A stretch of DNA of 34,908 bases, from contig NZ_SDGY01000002.1 of assembly GCF_008107645.1 (NCBI RefSeq), positions 1-34,908 of the forward strand, read 5' to 3'. Source of the stretch: Leuconostoc litchii. Lineage in GTDB: Bacteria > Bacillota > Bacilli > Lactobacillales > Lactobacillaceae. A model generated the notes under the pieces. That model was not told where the DNA came from. It saw only the letters and a program-made list of their open reading frames with translations, and ran no database searches. The position numbers were made by a program, and so were the translations under genes. Numbering within the stretch: the first letter of the stretch is position 1; each line of letters starts with the position of its first letter. Shown piece by piece: positions 7,619 through 16,361 of the stretch.

Positions 7619-8007
7619 TTGTTAGTTTCCTTAAATATTTTGTTTGAAGACCGTGTCCGGCTTTCCTGCCTAGCAGTAGCAATAATACTTGATACAGCGC
7701 TTTTTTTAGGCTTTAATCTTTCTTTCTGCGACTGTAGCATTTTAATTTCAGCCTGCATTTGAGCTATTTTTTCATTTAATTCATCAATTTCTGCCTGTTT
7801 ATATAATTGGTCAGATATTGAATTAAACGTTAATAGTATTGCCTGATCAAACTTTGATAATTTTGGTGCAATCACCGCAATTTGTTTAAACTGCTTATTC
7901 AATAATTCTTCTGTTGATTTAAAATGAGGAAGACTAGCTTCCCCAGATATAATATATGTTTTTCCAGCAATCACTGCCTTATATTGTTTTTTTTGTTGTT
8001 TTATCAT
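7615..8007 (-). CDS. zapA: Cell division protein ZapA
   Basis: A 130-residue cytoplasmic protein that bundles FtsZ protofilaments at the division site. The N-terminal strand-rich head (YKAVIAGKTYIISGEAS) is followed by a coiled coil around residues 70-105 (DELNEKIAQMQAEIKMLQSQ), the standard ZapA layout. The C-terminus is K/R/S-rich. There is no Shine-Dalgarno sequence: TATAAT ends just 6 bases before the ATG, so the mRNA is predicted to be leaderless. It heads the zapA-cvpA-mutS2 unit and is divergent from rnhC, with one small membrane gene inserted between them. Confidence 0.88.
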   Translation of the reverse strand: MIKQQKKQYKAVIAGKTYIISGEASLPHFKSTEELLNKQFKQIAVIAPKLSKFDQAILLTFNSISDQLYKQAEIDELNEKIAQMQAEIKMLQSQKERLKPKKSAVSSIIATARQESRTRSSNKIFKETNK

Positions 8008-8013
8008 GATTTA

Positions 8014-8019
8014 ATTATA
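8014..8019 (-). promoter_or_regulatory. -10 element of zapA, leaderless arrangement
   Basis: TATAAT on the minus strand ends 6 bases before the zapA ATG. Transcription normally starts about 6-8 bases after the -10 element, which would place the start at or next to the ATG. No convincing -35 hexamer is present 16-18 bases upstream. Confidence 0.55.
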
Positions 8020-8087
8020 CAATAATTACCAGAAGTGCGCGGAAAATATACTGATTTTATTAATCATCAAACATTTACTACAACATT

Positions 8088-8465
8088 TTATCTGATGTCA
8101 CCGTTCAAAACATAAACCTTGTCACTAAATTTGATACTACGAATTAGTTTAACAGTAATTGTATCATCCACTTTAAATATTCTATCTGTATGATTATTAT
8201 CAATTAAAATATCTACTTCATTTTCATCCTCTTGAGGTAGTTTTAATAGTATCAAATCTCCCTTTATCATTTTTTCGTTTACTTTAAACTGAAGTATTTT
8301 ACCTACTACATCAGTATTGTTCAGAATTTTGTAGAATTTTTTTTCCTCATTTTTATTCAATACACTATAATCTGCTCTTACAGTAAAATAACACATCAAC
8401 GTTGTTATGATACCCAGAATTATTATTACTATGATAGTTGTTAACAAGGATTTAGTATTAACCAT
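8088..8465 (-). CDS. Small single-pass membrane protein, unrecognised
   Basis: A 125-residue protein with one N-terminal membrane anchor (residues ~7-29, STTIIVIIILGIITTLMCYF-like) and a ~95-residue extracytoplasmic domain that is charged and strand-rich (VNEKMIKGDLILLKLP, then TITVKLIRSI), resembling a small beta barrel. No lipobox follows the hydrophobic stretch. GAGGGG precedes the ATG by 9 bases. It lies between zapA and rnhC, genes that are direct divergent neighbours in many Firmicutes, so it looks like a lineage-specific insertion. Function unknown. Confidence 0.65.
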   Translation of the reverse strand: MVNTKSLLTTIIVIIILGIITTLMCYFTVRADYSVLNKNEEKKFYKILNNTDVVGKILQFKVNEKMIKGDLILLKLPQEDENEVDILIDNNHTDRIFKVDDTITVKLIRSIKFSDKVYVLNGDIR

Positions 8466-8592
8466 GTTTTGATTCCCCTCTTTAATTCAATGTCAGCAGA
8501 TCATAAATTCTATCTTTTAATCATCTAATATTAACATATCTCAATATTTTTGAGCATATTTTCACACTTAAGCATTGCTAATATATCAATCA

Positions 8593-8622
8593 TGTTAAAT
8601 GTTAATATAAAAATGCTATACT
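8593..8622 (+). promoter_or_regulatory. rnhC extended -10 promoter, leaderless
   Basis: TGCTATACT (extended -10; TATACT at 8617-8622) ends 6 bases before the rnhC ATG at 8629. A weak TGTTAA lies 18 bases upstream of the -10. No Shine-Dalgarno sequence fits between the -10 and the ATG, so the transcript is predicted to start at the initiation codon. Confidence 0.6.
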
Positions 8623-8628
8623 ATTCAT

Positions 8629-9537
8629 ATGCAAAAAGTCATTCAGGTCAATCCAGATCAACTAAAAAAAATGTCCACTTATTATAGTAAGCTTCCAAAA
8701 AAATCATTACCAAGAGGCGCAATGTTTGCTGTTAAAACCGATACTGTGTCCATAACAGGATACTATTCTGGCAAAGTGATGTTTCAAGGAAAAAATTTCA
8801 TGGTCGAATGTTCGAAGTGGCAAATAGAAACGATAACACAACAAAAAACATATACAAAATCTGAAAGACTACCAGTTGAATTTGCTAGTTGGTCTGTTTT
8901 GGGTTCTGATGAAGTGGGCGCAGGCTCTTATTTTGGTCCGTTAACAACTGCTGCTGTCTTTATATCAAAAGAAAACTTACATTGGGTGCGTGAGTTGGGT
9001 ATTGCTGATTCTAAAACATTAACCGACGAAAAAATGAAACAGATTGCACCGAAAATTATCGAACATCTTCCTCACCATGTTGTGAATTTAATGCCTGAAA
9101 AATATAATGAATTGCAGCCCATTCACAATGTCAACCAGATGAAAGCTATTTCGCATAACTTCGCATTAAGCAAAGTACTCAATAAAATTGATCCCGTTAT
9201 ACCTCAAGGTATTTTAATCGATCAATTTGCACAACCAGCTACTTACTATAAATATTTAAAAGCTGCTAAACAAAAAGACATCATTGATAAAAATGTATAC
9301 TTTACAACTAAAGGAGAACAATATCATTTGAGTGTCGCGGCAGCTTCTATTCTGGCTCGTGTTGTTGAGTTGAAATCTATTTCAAAATTAGAATCGGAAG
9401 CAGGCATGAGACTACCTATAGGGGCCGGTCGTGAGGTAGATAATGTCGCTGCTGAATTGTTACGACGCGGATTAAATCTAAATCACTATGCCAAAGTCCA
9501 TTTTGCAAATACTAAAAAAGCTGAACGTTTGTTATAA
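8629..9537 (+). CDS. rnhC: Ribonuclease HIII
   Basis: A 302-residue type 2 RNase H that cuts the RNA strand of RNA-DNA hybrids (R-loops, Okazaki primers). The N-terminal TBP-like substrate-binding domain is at ~1-80 (PRGAMFAVK, then [15 protein letters not shown]). The catalytic domain opens with [13 protein letters not shown] (acidic residues D94 and E95) and continues with IADSKTLTD and [11 protein letters not shown]. Length matches RNase HIII (~300). The N-terminal domain requires the start at 8629. There is no ribosome-binding site there, so translation is probably leaderless. It is divergent from zapA, as is usual, and ends in a strong terminator that overlaps its last codons. Confidence 0.96.
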   Translation: MQKVIQVNPDQLKKMSTYYSKLPKKSLPRGAMFAVKTDTVSITGYYSGKVMFQGKNFMVECSKWQIETITQQKTYTKSERLPVEFASWSVLGSDEVGAGSYFGPLTTAAVFISKENLHWVRELGIADSKTLTDEKMKQIAPKIIEHLPHHVVNLMPEKYNELQPIHNVNQMKAISHNFALSKVLNKIDPVIPQGILIDQFAQPATYYKYLKAAKQKDIIDKNVYFTTKGEQYHLSVAAASILARVVELKSISKLESEAGMRLPIGAGREVDNVAAELLRRGLNLNHYAKVHFANTKKAERLL

Positions 9538-9551
9538 CGTTCAGCTTTTTT
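9514..9551. terminator. Bidirectional terminator between rnhC and ytxH-like gene
   Basis: A 16-bp stem (AAAAAAGCTGAACGTT with AACGTTCAGCTTTTTT) around a 6-base loop. A T tract ends it on the plus strand and, read from the minus strand, another follows. It serves both convergent transcripts and includes the last codons and stop of rnhC. Confidence 0.9.
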
Positions 9552-9553
9552 AT

Positions 9554-10084
9554 TTAGTCTTTAGTTTTTGTTACATCGTCACTATTACTTTTTTCTGATG
9601 AAGATACTGTATCGTTTTTCTTGATGTTTTCATCGTCTGCTAAATCTGCTAAAGCATCTTCCAAATCCACATCATCTTGAGTTAGTTCGATATCTTCACT
9701 AACTAGTTTATCACGCAAGTCTGTAATAGCATCTTGTGTTTTTTCAATATAGGGCGTAACAAAACCTTTTGCTTTATCCACATAAGGTGTTGCTTGATCA
9801 GTAAAATCTTTAATTTTTTCCGCTGCTATATCAATATGTTCTCCATATTTTTCTTGACTATTTGCCTTTAATTCAGCAGTCTTTTCTTTGGCTTTTTCAG
9901 TGACATCAGCTGCTATATCAGCCGCTTCATAGGCCACATCATAAGCTTTGTCGCGTATCAAAGAACCTGTTTGTTGTGCTTTTTCTGATAATTCTTCTTG
10001 CCTCTTTTTAGGAAGCGCTTTATAAGCAGCATATGCAGCTACCGTTACTAATATTCCTGCAACTATTCCTTTTACTTTTGACAT
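9554..10084 (-). CDS. YtxH-domain membrane-anchored protein
   Basis: A 176-residue protein with one N-terminal membrane helix (VKGIVAGILVTVAAYAAYKA) directly followed by a basic KKR motif. A long alanine- and lysine-rich amphipathic helix with repeated EKAKEKTAEL/YDVAYEAADIAADV-type patterns comes next, and the tail is acidic (DDVDLEDALADLADDEN). This is the YtxH (gas-vesicle-like) family, which in Bacillus belongs to the general-stress envelope genes. The ATG at 10084 is chosen over the GTG at 10087 because GGAGGG lies 6 bases upstream. It overlaps the DUF948 stop (ATGA), a coupled pair like ytxG-ytxH. Exact function unknown. Confidence 0.85.
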   Translation of the reverse strand: MSKVKGIVAGILVTVAAYAAYKALPKKRQEELSEKAQQTGSLIRDKAYDVAYEAADIAADVTEKAKEKTAELKANSQEKYGEHIDIAAEKIKDFTDQATPYVDKAKGFVTPYIEKTQDAITDLRDKLVSEDIELTQDDVDLEDALADLADDENIKKNDTVSSSEKSNSDDVTKTKD

Positions 10085-10479
10085 CACTTACCCTCCGTTT
10101 TTTTCTTATTTCTAAATCTTTTCATTGCTGCTTTGGTTGCGTTTTTAGTTACTGCTGCAGCAACACCAGTGGCTCCTGCTTTAGCTCCAGAGAATCTATG
10201 GCTAACATTTTGTGCTGAATTGTTCAATTTTGAAATAGTCACAGACAAGTCAGACACTGCTTGTACCGTTGTATCCAAAGTTTTCACTTTACCATTTATA
10301 TCATTCAAGAGTAAATTCGCATTACCTAAAATTTCATTACTCGAACGAGCTATTGTATCAACATCCATTGTGATCACAGTCAGCGACCGTGTCAAACGCA
10401 ACAAAAATATACCGATGAAGATTACCAAAAGTAAAAATGCCACAGCAAATATAATTAATGCTAGTTGTCCTGGTTCCAT
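10084..10479 (-). CDS. DUF948-domain protein (YtxG-like)
   Basis: A 131-residue protein with one N-terminal membrane helix (LALIIFAVAFLLLVIFIGIF). A helical region follows with the DUF948 pattern of hydroxyl- and asparagine-rich heptads (TMDVDTIARSSNEILGNANLL), resembling chemoreceptor-like coiled coils. The C-terminus is very basic (MKRFRNKKKTEGK). GCGGAGGATCTT precedes the ATG, a strong ribosome-binding site. The gene is first in a two-gene unit with the YtxH-like gene, the same order as ytxG-ytxH in Bacillus. Both proteins are membrane-anchored and may act together at the envelope under stress. Confidence 0.85.
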   Translation of the reverse strand: MEPGQLALIIFAVAFLLLVIFIGIFLLRLTRSLTVITMDVDTIARSSNEILGNANLLLNDINGKVKTLDTTVQAVSDLSVTISKLNNSAQNVSHRFSGAKAGATGVAAAVTKNATKAAMKRFRNKKKTEGK

Positions 10480-10568
10480 AAGATCCTCCGCAAATATTAT
10501 AGTAATGATTATATTTTGTTAATTTTTTATGAAAAATTTAAAATATTCTCACCTGCCTTTATTATAAC

Positions 10569-10598
10569 AAAAAAAGCCGTCTTTCGAACGACTTTTTA
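10569..10598 (-). terminator. rny terminator
   Basis: On the minus strand AAAAAGTCGT pairs with ACGGCTTTTT (one T-G wobble) around a 7-base loop and runs into a U tract. It lies 19 bases after the rny stop. Confidence 0.85.
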
Positions 10599-10616
10599 TA
10601 CAGTGCGATTAACTAA

Positions 10617-12173
10617 TTAATGAGCATAATCCACTGCACGTGTTTCACGGATAACCGTAACCTTAATATGACCAGGATACTCAAGCTTTTCCTCAACATC
10701 TGACTTAATATCATGTGCTAGGACTTTTGCTTGTAAATCTGTAACTTTTGTCGGTTCAACAATAACACGTACTTCTCTACCCGCTTGAATAGCATATGCT
10801 GTGTGAACTTCTTGGTAGTCATTAGCAATCGTTTCAAGTTCTTTCAATCGCTGCACATAATTTTCTAGCGACTCACTTCGAGCACCAGGGCGAGCAGCGC
10901 TGATTGCATCTGCTGATGCCACCAACTCAGCAATCGGCGAGATTGCTGGAACATCCCCATGATGAGATGCAATTGCATTGACTACAATTGGCTTCTCATT
11001 AAACTTTTCAGCTAATCTAACGCCTAGTTCCACGTGGGAACCTTCGACTTCAGCATCAACTGCTTTTCCAATATCGTGTATTAATCCAGCGCGTTTCGCA
11101 AGCGCGACATCCATTTTCAACTCTGCTGCCATCATTCCCGCAAGTTTTGCGACCTCGATTGAATGTTGCAACACATTTTGTCCATATGAAGTTCTGTAAT
11201 TCATACGTCCTATCATTTTAATTAAGTCAGGATGCATACCTCTTAAACCTAATTCAAAGACAGCTTGTTCACCCTTTTCACGAATAGTTTCATCCATTTG
11301 GCGTCGTGATTTTTCTACCATTTCTTCAATACGTGATGGATTAATCCGTCCGTCTGCAACTAAGGCATCTAATGCCATTTTTGCAATTTCACGTCGAACG
11401 GGATCAAAGCCACTCAAAACAACTGATTCTGGTGTATCATCAATAATCAAATCAATACCAGTTAAAGATTCCAGTGTACGAATATTTCGGCCTTCACGAC
11501 CAATAATTCGGCCTTTCATATCTTCACTTGGTAAATTAACAACAGAAACAGTTACATCAGCGACAGAATCCGCTGATGAACGTTGAATAGCTTGCACAAT
11601 AATATTTCGTGCACGTTTTTCGGCTTCACTTGTTGCATCTTCTTCAGTTTCTTTAATCAAAGCTGCTCGTTGGCGAACCAAGTTTAACTTAGTTTCACTT
11701 AAAATTTGTTCTTTAGCATCATTAGGAGAAAGTTGAGCAATTTCTTCTAATTTCTCTTGTTGCGTAGACAACAACTTTTGCGCCAACATTTCTTTTTTGT
11801 CAGCTTCATCAAGGCGAGTTTGAACTTGATTTTCTTTTTGAATTAACGATGCATCACGTTGATTCAAGGCCGCATCTTTTTTATCGAGGTTATTGATGCG
11901 ATCTTCTAGCCTTTGTTCTTGTTGCTGCAGGTGCTTTTGACGGTCATTATACGAATCATTAACTTGATTACGATAAGTTTGTGCCAAATCTTTAGCATCT
12001 ACTTCTGCTGCACGTTTCAAACTTTTAGCTTCATTATTTGCATGTTCAAGAATGTTTGTTGCCATTTGTTCGGCAGAAATAACTTTATGCGTATCTTGTG
12101 TCTTACGCATATAGTATCCAACACCAAAACCAATCACAATTGCGAAAAACGCTGAAATGATTGTAACTATCAT
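10617..12173 (-). CDS. rny: Ribonuclease Y
   Basis: A 518-residue membrane-bound endoribonuclease that initiates bulk mRNA decay in Firmicutes. Residues 1-22 are the membrane anchor. Residues ~30-195 are a coiled coil rich in E, K and Q. The KH domain has [10 protein letters not shown] at 221-230, and the HD metal-binding pair is H366-D367 in [10 protein letters not shown]. Length matches the family (~520). The ATG at 12173 is preferred over the longer frame (12212), because AAAGGA lies 9 bases upstream and the membrane anchor then begins directly at the N-terminus. A consensus-like promoter and a terminator make it a single-gene unit. Confidence 0.97.
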   Translation of the reverse strand: MIVTIISAFFAIVIGFGVGYYMRKTQDTHKVISAEQMATNILEHANNEAKSLKRAAEVDAKDLAQTYRNQVNDSYNDRQKHLQQQEQRLEDRINNLDKKDAALNQRDASLIQKENQVQTRLDEADKKEMLAQKLLSTQQEKLEEIAQLSPNDAKEQILSETKLNLVRQRAALIKETEEDATSEAEKRARNIIVQAIQRSSADSVADVTVSVVNLPSEDMKGRIIGREGRNIRTLESLTGIDLIIDDTPESVVLSGFDPVRREIAKMALDALVADGRINPSRIEEMVEKSRRQMDETIREKGEQAVFELGLRGMHPDLIKMIGRMNYRTSYGQNVLQHSIEVAKLAGMMAAELKMDVALAKRAGLIHDIGKAVDAEVEGSHVELGVRLAEKFNEKPIVVNAIASHHGDVPAISPIAELVASADAISAARPGARSESLENYVQRLKELETIANDYQEVHTAYAIQAGREVRVIVEPTKVTDLQAKVLAHDIKSDVEEKLEYPGHIKVTVIRETRAVDYAH

Positions 12174-12220
12174 GTTAATATATCCTTTCAGCTTGTGAAT
12201 ATTAGATTTCACATATATTA

Positions 12221-12249
12221 AGTATATATGTTAATTCATGGCGGGTCAA
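12221..12249 (-). promoter_or_regulatory. rny promoter
   Basis: On the minus strand TTGACC and TATACT are separated by 17 bases. The -10 is about 47 bases upstream of the rny ATG, leaving a short untranslated leader. Confidence 0.8.
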
Positions 12250-12290
12250 TAGAACATTCTAGCTCTCAAATCTCTATTTTACTAAAAATA

Positions 12291-12311
12291 AAAAAAAGCG
12301 ATTTAACGCTT
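12291..12311 (-). terminator. smpB terminator
   Basis: On the minus strand AAGCG and CGCTT pair around a 6-base loop, followed by eight U. The stem includes the smpB stop codon. It ends the secG-rnr-smpB region. Confidence 0.75.
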
Positions 12312-12774
12312 AATTTTTAAATCTACGACTTAATTCTCGTTCTTGATCACGTTTTTTGATATCTTCACGCTTATCATATTTTTTCTTTCCACGACCAATC
12401 CCAATTAGAACTTTTGCAAATCCGTGTTTCAAATATACCTTCAATGGTACAATTGTAACACCTTGTTCTTGTGCTGATTTTTCCAGCGTACGTATCTCAC
12501 GCTTATGCAATAATAGTTGTCTTGTACGTAATGGATCAACATTGAATTGATTTCCTTGAGCATAAGCAGCTATATGGACATTCGTCAATAATGCGTTACC
12601 GTCGTGTATAGTAACAAATCCATCTCCGATAGTTATTTGTCCAGCTCGAATTGATTTAATTTCTGTACCTGTTAATGATATTCCTGCCTCAAAAGTCTCA
12701 GATATTGCATAATTAAAACGCGCCTTACGATTTTGTGCCAAATAATTCTCGTTTTGTTTCTTATTTTTTACCAT
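12310..12774 (-). CDS. smpB: SsrA-binding protein SmpB
   Basis: A 154-residue RNA-binding protein that brings tmRNA to stalled ribosomes for trans-translation. The beta-barrel core starts NYLAQNRKARFNYAI and includes EAGISLTGTEIKSIRAG and IHDGNALLTNVHIAAY. The C-terminal tail is basic (GKKKYDKREDIKKRDQEREL) and ends in SRRFKN, the segment that inserts in the mRNA channel. Size is normal. AGAGGTGGG precedes the ATG. It follows rnr by 14 bases, a conserved operon joining tmRNA rescue to the RNase that degrades the faulty message. Confidence 0.97.
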   Translation of the reverse strand: MVKNKKQNENYLAQNRKARFNYAISETFEAGISLTGTEIKSIRAGQITIGDGFVTIHDGNALLTNVHIAAYAQGNQFNVDPLRTRQLLLHKREIRTLEKSAQEQGVTIVPLKVYLKHGFAKVLIGIGRGKKKYDKREDIKKRDQERELSRRFKN

Positions 12775-12788
12775 GACAAACCCACCTC

Positions 12789-15113
12789 TTAAAAGTTACG
12801 TTTGCTGTCTTTTTTATGTCCTTGCTTACTATCTAAAGGTCCACGCTTAGGGCGCGCACCTTCAGATTTACCTCGACGTTCATTTTTGCGTCTTTCCTCA
12901 CGATTACGGCCACGACCAAATTTACCATGAGACTTCGAAGCCACACGAATATCAGTTGTAGGCGCTTCCTCAGGGTTAACTAACACAAAGTCAACCACTC
13001 GTTCTTCCTTGTTTACACGCAATACCTTGACACGTACTTTTTGTCCAATTTGGAAAATACGATGCTTAGAGCGGCCAATAAGTGCCGCATGAGATTCATC
13101 ATATTCATAATGATCATCTGTTAAATTAGAGATGTGGACTAATCCTTCAACAGTGTTTTCTAAGCTGATAAATAAGCCAAACTTCAATGCTGAGTTCACT
13201 ACCCCATCAAACTCAAGATTAACTTTATCCACCATATACTCGGCCTTTTTCAAAGCGTCCACATCACGTTCTGTGTCAATTGCTCGACGTTCTCTTGTAC
13301 TTGTATCCTCACCAATTTTGCCTAGATGACTAGCATATTTTTCTTGTGCTTGTACACCATAACCATGTTTTTCATACCATTTAATTAAACGATGCACTGT
13401 CAAATCTGGATACCTTCTGATAGGTGACGTAAAGTGCGTATAATATTCCGCACCTAAACCAAAGTGGCCAACAGGATCTGGCGAATACTTAGCTTGCTTC
13501 ATTGCCCGTAACATCATTGTTGAAATCATTTGCTCCGCAGGATCGCCAGCAACATCTGCCATCAATTTCTGCAGCATAATCGGTGTTACCTTACTTGGAT
13601 CACCAACCACAGGATGCCCTAAAGCTTTTGCAAATTCAAAAAATGATTTTGCGCGATCAGCATCGGGTGTTTCGTGAATACGGTACAAAAATGGGACTTT
13701 CAACTTGTCAAAATGTTCAGCAACGGTTTCATTTGCTGCTAACATAAATGATTCGATCATTCTTTCAGCTGTACCACGTTCGCGTAGCTGGATATCGGTC
13801 GCTTTACCTGATTCATCCACAATAATTTGGGCTTCTGGTGCGTCAAATTCAATTGCACCACGCCTTTTTCGCATATTGTACAAAATTTCGTGTAGTTCAC
13901 CCATGACTTTAAACATTGGTACTAACTCAGCATATTCATCTTGGACAAAAATATCGCCTTCCAAAATTTTATTCACTGCGTCATACGTCATTCGTGCATG
14001 GGATTTGATAACCGAAGTATGTAATCTATGCTTTACCACTTTACCTTGTGGATTAATTTCCATTTCTGCTGACATAGCCAATCGAACAACATTAGGGTTT
14101 AGTGATGCTATTCCATTAGAAATATTTCTTGGGAGCATAGGAATTACACGGTCAGTTAAATATACTGACGTACCTCGATTATAAGCTTCAGTATCAATAC
14201 TTGATCCCTCAGTTACATAGTGTGAAACATCAGCAATGTGTACACCTAAATGATAATTACCATTATCTAATTTCCAAGCAACGACTGCATCATCAATATC
14301 TTTAGTGTCAGCACCATCGATAGTTACTAAAGTTTGTTCAGTAATGTCTTCTCGACCATTCCAATCTGATTTTGCAACTTCAGTAGGGATCTCGAACGCT
14401 TCATCTAAAACTTCTTGTGGAAAATCGTGTGGGACCTTTTTACTGTAAACGATTTGTAAGATATCCATCCCAGGTTCATCTTTATAGCCAAGTGTCTCAG
14501 TTACTTCAGCTACTAATTCTCGCGGATGAATTTTATCAGGGAATCGTATTACTTCAGCAACAACAACTTGTCCATCATTTGGTGTTAGACCGTTGCCACT
14601 AACTAAGACTTTAAAATTCATCGTTTTTTTATCACTTAAACGTAATTCACCAATCATATCTCGAGCTTCAGTACCCAGTGAAAAAGTTCCTACAACTCGT
14701 TCATAAGCATGCTCAATAATTTCTTCTACCTTACCTTCTGCACCACGGTCTGGTGAAGGGGAGGGCTTTAACGTTGAAACACGAACAGTATCTCCTTGCA
14801 TAGCCTGCAAAGTATTTTCAGGATTTATGAAAAAATCAGGTAATTCATCATCATATTTGACAAAACCAAATCCTTTATCGTTTGAACGATATTCACCAAT
14901 GGTGTATCCTGCATTCTTGTTGTACTGATAGCCATTTTGTATATCAATGATATCACCATCACGTACACTCGAACTTAATGCGTTAACAACTTGTTGGTAT
15001 CCTGTACCATCATTCATTCGCAAACCATCTGCCAAGTTCTGTGCAGTAAATATTTGCTCACGGTTTGATTTCAAGAAACCAGTAAGTTGTGACTTTAGTT
15101 GTTCTAATTCCAT
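12789..15113 (-). CDS. rnr: Ribonuclease R
   Basis: A 774-residue 3'-5' exoribonuclease of the RNB family that degrades structured RNA and, with SmpB and tmRNA, non-stop mRNA. From the N-terminus it has a helix-turn-helix region (~1-65) and cold-shock domains with SNDKGFGFVKYDDE. The RNB catalytic domain has TIDGADTKDIDDAV (metal ligands at about D266, D272, D274 and D275). An S1 domain follows near residue 640, then a very basic tail (RGRNREERRKNERRG). Length and order match RNase R. AAGGAAAACAT precedes the ATG. It is translated just before smpB. A terminator separates it from secG, so read-through or an unseen promoter must supply transcription. Confidence 0.97.
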   Translation of the reverse strand: MELEQLKSQLTGFLKSNREQIFTAQNLADGLRMNDGTGYQQVVNALSSSVRDGDIIDIQNGYQYNKNAGYTIGEYRSNDKGFGFVKYDDELPDFFINPENTLQAMQGDTVRVSTLKPSPSPDRGAEGKVEEIIEHAYERVVGTFSLGTEARDMIGELRLSDKKTMNFKVLVSGNGLTPNDGQVVVAEVIRFPDKIHPRELVAEVTETLGYKDEPGMDILQIVYSKKVPHDFPQEVLDEAFEIPTEVAKSDWNGREDITEQTLVTIDGADTKDIDDAVVAWKLDNGNYHLGVHIADVSHYVTEGSSIDTEAYNRGTSVYLTDRVIPMLPRNISNGIASLNPNVVRLAMSAEMEINPQGKVVKHRLHTSVIKSHARMTYDAVNKILEGDIFVQDEYAELVPMFKVMGELHEILYNMRKRRGAIEFDAPEAQIIVDESGKATDIQLRERGTAERMIESFMLAANETVAEHFDKLKVPFLYRIHETPDADRAKSFFEFAKALGHPVVGDPSKVTPIMLQKLMADVAGDPAEQMISTMMLRAMKQAKYSPDPVGHFGLGAEYYTHFTSPIRRYPDLTVHRLIKWYEKHGYGVQAQEKYASHLGKIGEDTSTRERRAIDTERDVDALKKAEYMVDKVNLEFDGVVNSALKFGLFISLENTVEGLVHISNLTDDHYEYDESHAALIGRSKHRIFQIGQKVRVKVLRVNKEERVVDFVLVNPEEAPTTDIRVASKSHGKFGRGRNREERRKNERRGKSEGARPKRGPLDSKQGHKKDSKRNF

Positions 15114-15171
15114 ATGTTTTCCTTATTTATTTTCAAAAATTAACTACTGAGGAGGCCAGCATAAATTAAGA

Positions 15172-15215
15172 TAAAAAAGAATCAGTTTACGAAAAAAGCG
15201 TAAACTGATTCTTTT
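15172..15215 (-). terminator. secG terminator
   Basis: A 15-bp stem (AAGAATCAGTTTACG with CGTAAACTGATTCTT) around a 7-base loop, followed on the minus strand by a T tract. It lies right after the secG stop codon and before rnr. Confidence 0.88.
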
Positions 15216-15450
15216 AATGTGCTGAAATGTACATTAGTGCGAATCCAATCACAAACCATAATACACCCAACACGGCTGTTGTACGACGCATAACAGCTTC
15301 AAATCCACGCGACTTACGCTCCGCGAATAAATCTCCTGCGCCACCTGATAATGCTGATAATGCATCTTGTTGTTTACTTGGTTGCATCATAACTGTCATA
15401 ATAAGCAAAAAGCCTACAACAATTAGAGCAATAGTAAGTAGTTTTTCCAC
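15214..15450 (-). CDS. secG: Preprotein translocase subunit SecG
   Basis: A 78-codon membrane protein of the SecYEG channel. TM1 is at about residues 4-22 (LLTIALIVVGFLLIMTVMMQ), followed by the conserved cytosolic loop with QPSKQQDALSALSGGAGDLF. TM2 is at ~56-75 (TTAVLGVLWFVIGFALMYIS). The frame is open further upstream, to an ATG at 15498, but the GTG at 15450 is chosen. GAGG lies 8 bases before it, and SecG proteins of this family begin a few residues before TM1. The 16 extra residues would not match SecG. It has its own extended -10 promoter and terminator, upstream of rnr-smpB in the conserved secG-rnr-smpB order. Confidence 0.93.
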   Translation of the reverse strand: MEKLLTIALIVVGFLLIMTVMMQPSKQQDALSALSGGAGDLFAERKSRGFEAVMRRTTAVLGVLWFVIGFALMYISAH

Positions 15451-15481
15451 AGTTATATCCTCTATTAAATCGTTAACACTT

Positions 15482-15511
15482 ATTATAGCAAAGTTCACGT
15501 TAAATCGCCAA
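15482..15511 (-). promoter_or_regulatory. secG promoter
   Basis: On the minus strand TTGGCG and TATAAT are separated by 18 bases, with TGC directly before the -10 (extended -10). The -10 is about 30 bases upstream of the GTG start. The -35 abuts the end of the methyltransferase gene. Confidence 0.65.
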
Positions 15512-15526
15512 TTTTGGACAAATAAT

Positions 15527-16300
15527 TTAGTTTCCCAAAGTCAAACTAAACATTAAAATACCACCAGCAATAGCAACATTTAAACTTTCAGCCTGACCTT
15601 GAATAGGAATATACAAGTTAGCCGTAGTTTTTGCTGCTAATTCATTAGACATTCCTTGCCCCTCGTTACCAACAATCAGACCAAACTGCGTGCTTGGTTC
15701 AACATCACGATAAGATTTTGCTTCCTCGTTTAACTGTGACCCATAAACAGGTAAATTATTTGCCGTTAAGGCATCAACCCACTCATCTAAATCACCATTT
15801 AGCACTTCTAGATGAAATTGTGATCCTTGCATAGCCCGCACAACTTTAGGTGCAAAAGCATCTGCCGTACCAGATCCTAAAACAACACCTTTAAATCCCG
15901 CTGCATCTGCAGTTCTAACTAGTGTACCAACATTACCAGGATCTTGAATTTTATCAAGCAATAACCATGCACCATCATGAACATAACTTGGGTCAAAAGT
16001 TTTTTCGGGTAGACTAATTTCTGCAAAAATTCCTTGTGGTGTTGTTGTTCCAGCAATATGCTTTGCAACCTCTTCACTAATTTCAAATGCAGGTACACCG
16101 TGTGGAACGTTAGGTAGGTAATCAGCCATTTGCTTTTCTGTAACCATAATTGCGTGGAACTTGGCACCAGCTTTAATAGCCTCTTCAACTAAATGTAGAC
16201 CATCCAGTAAATAGGTATGATTTTCTTGACGCCCTTTTTTTGTTGACAGTTTAGCCCATGCTTTGACACGTGCATTTTGGTTTGAAATAATTCTTTCCAT
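15527..16300 (-). CDS. TrmH/SpoU-family RNA methyltransferase
   Basis: A 257-residue SAM-dependent 2'-O-ribose methyltransferase of the SPOUT class (YsgA-like), probably acting on rRNA or tRNA. The N-terminal substrate-binding domain (residues ~1-105, with ISNQNARVKAWAKLSTKKGR) precedes the knotted catalytic domain. Motif 1 is DPGNVGTLVRTADAAGF (~125-141), motif 2 LIVGNEGQGM and motif 3 LNVAIAGGILMF, which together form the SAM pocket. GGAAAG lies 8 bases before the ATG. It is followed closely by secG and lies downstream of yidC. Substrate cannot be read from sequence. Confidence 0.9.
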   Translation of the reverse strand: MERIISNQNARVKAWAKLSTKKGRQENHTYLLDGLHLVEEAIKAGAKFHAIMVTEKQMADYLPNVPHGVPAFEISEEVAKHIAGTTTPQGIFAEISLPEKTFDPSYVHDGAWLLLDKIQDPGNVGTLVRTADAAGFKGVVLGSGTADAFAPKVVRAMQGSQFHLEVLNGDLDEWVDALTANNLPVYGSQLNEEAKSYRDVEPSTQFGLIVGNEGQGMSNELAAKTTANLYIPIQGQAESLNVAIAGGILMFSLTLGN

Positions 16301-16331
16301 AATTGTTTCTTTCCGTTCTTTTTCAGAACTA

Positions 16332-16361
16332 ACAAAAGTACGCCAAAAAATGACGTACTTA
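16332..16361 (-). terminator. yidC terminator
   Basis: On the minus strand AAGTACG and CGTACTT pair around an 11-base loop and a T run follows. The 5' arm includes the yidC stop codon. Confidence 0.7.

Noticed and set aside
9521-9543. GAACGTTTGTTATAACGTTC as a possible LexA box
   Set aside because: It is the stem of the rnhC terminator, with wrong spacing between GAAC and GTTC and no promoter nearby.
13705-14184. Plus-strand 159-codon open frame inside rnr
   Set aside because: It lies wholly antisense to conserved RNase R catalytic sequence, has no ribosome-binding site, and its translation has no recognisable domain.
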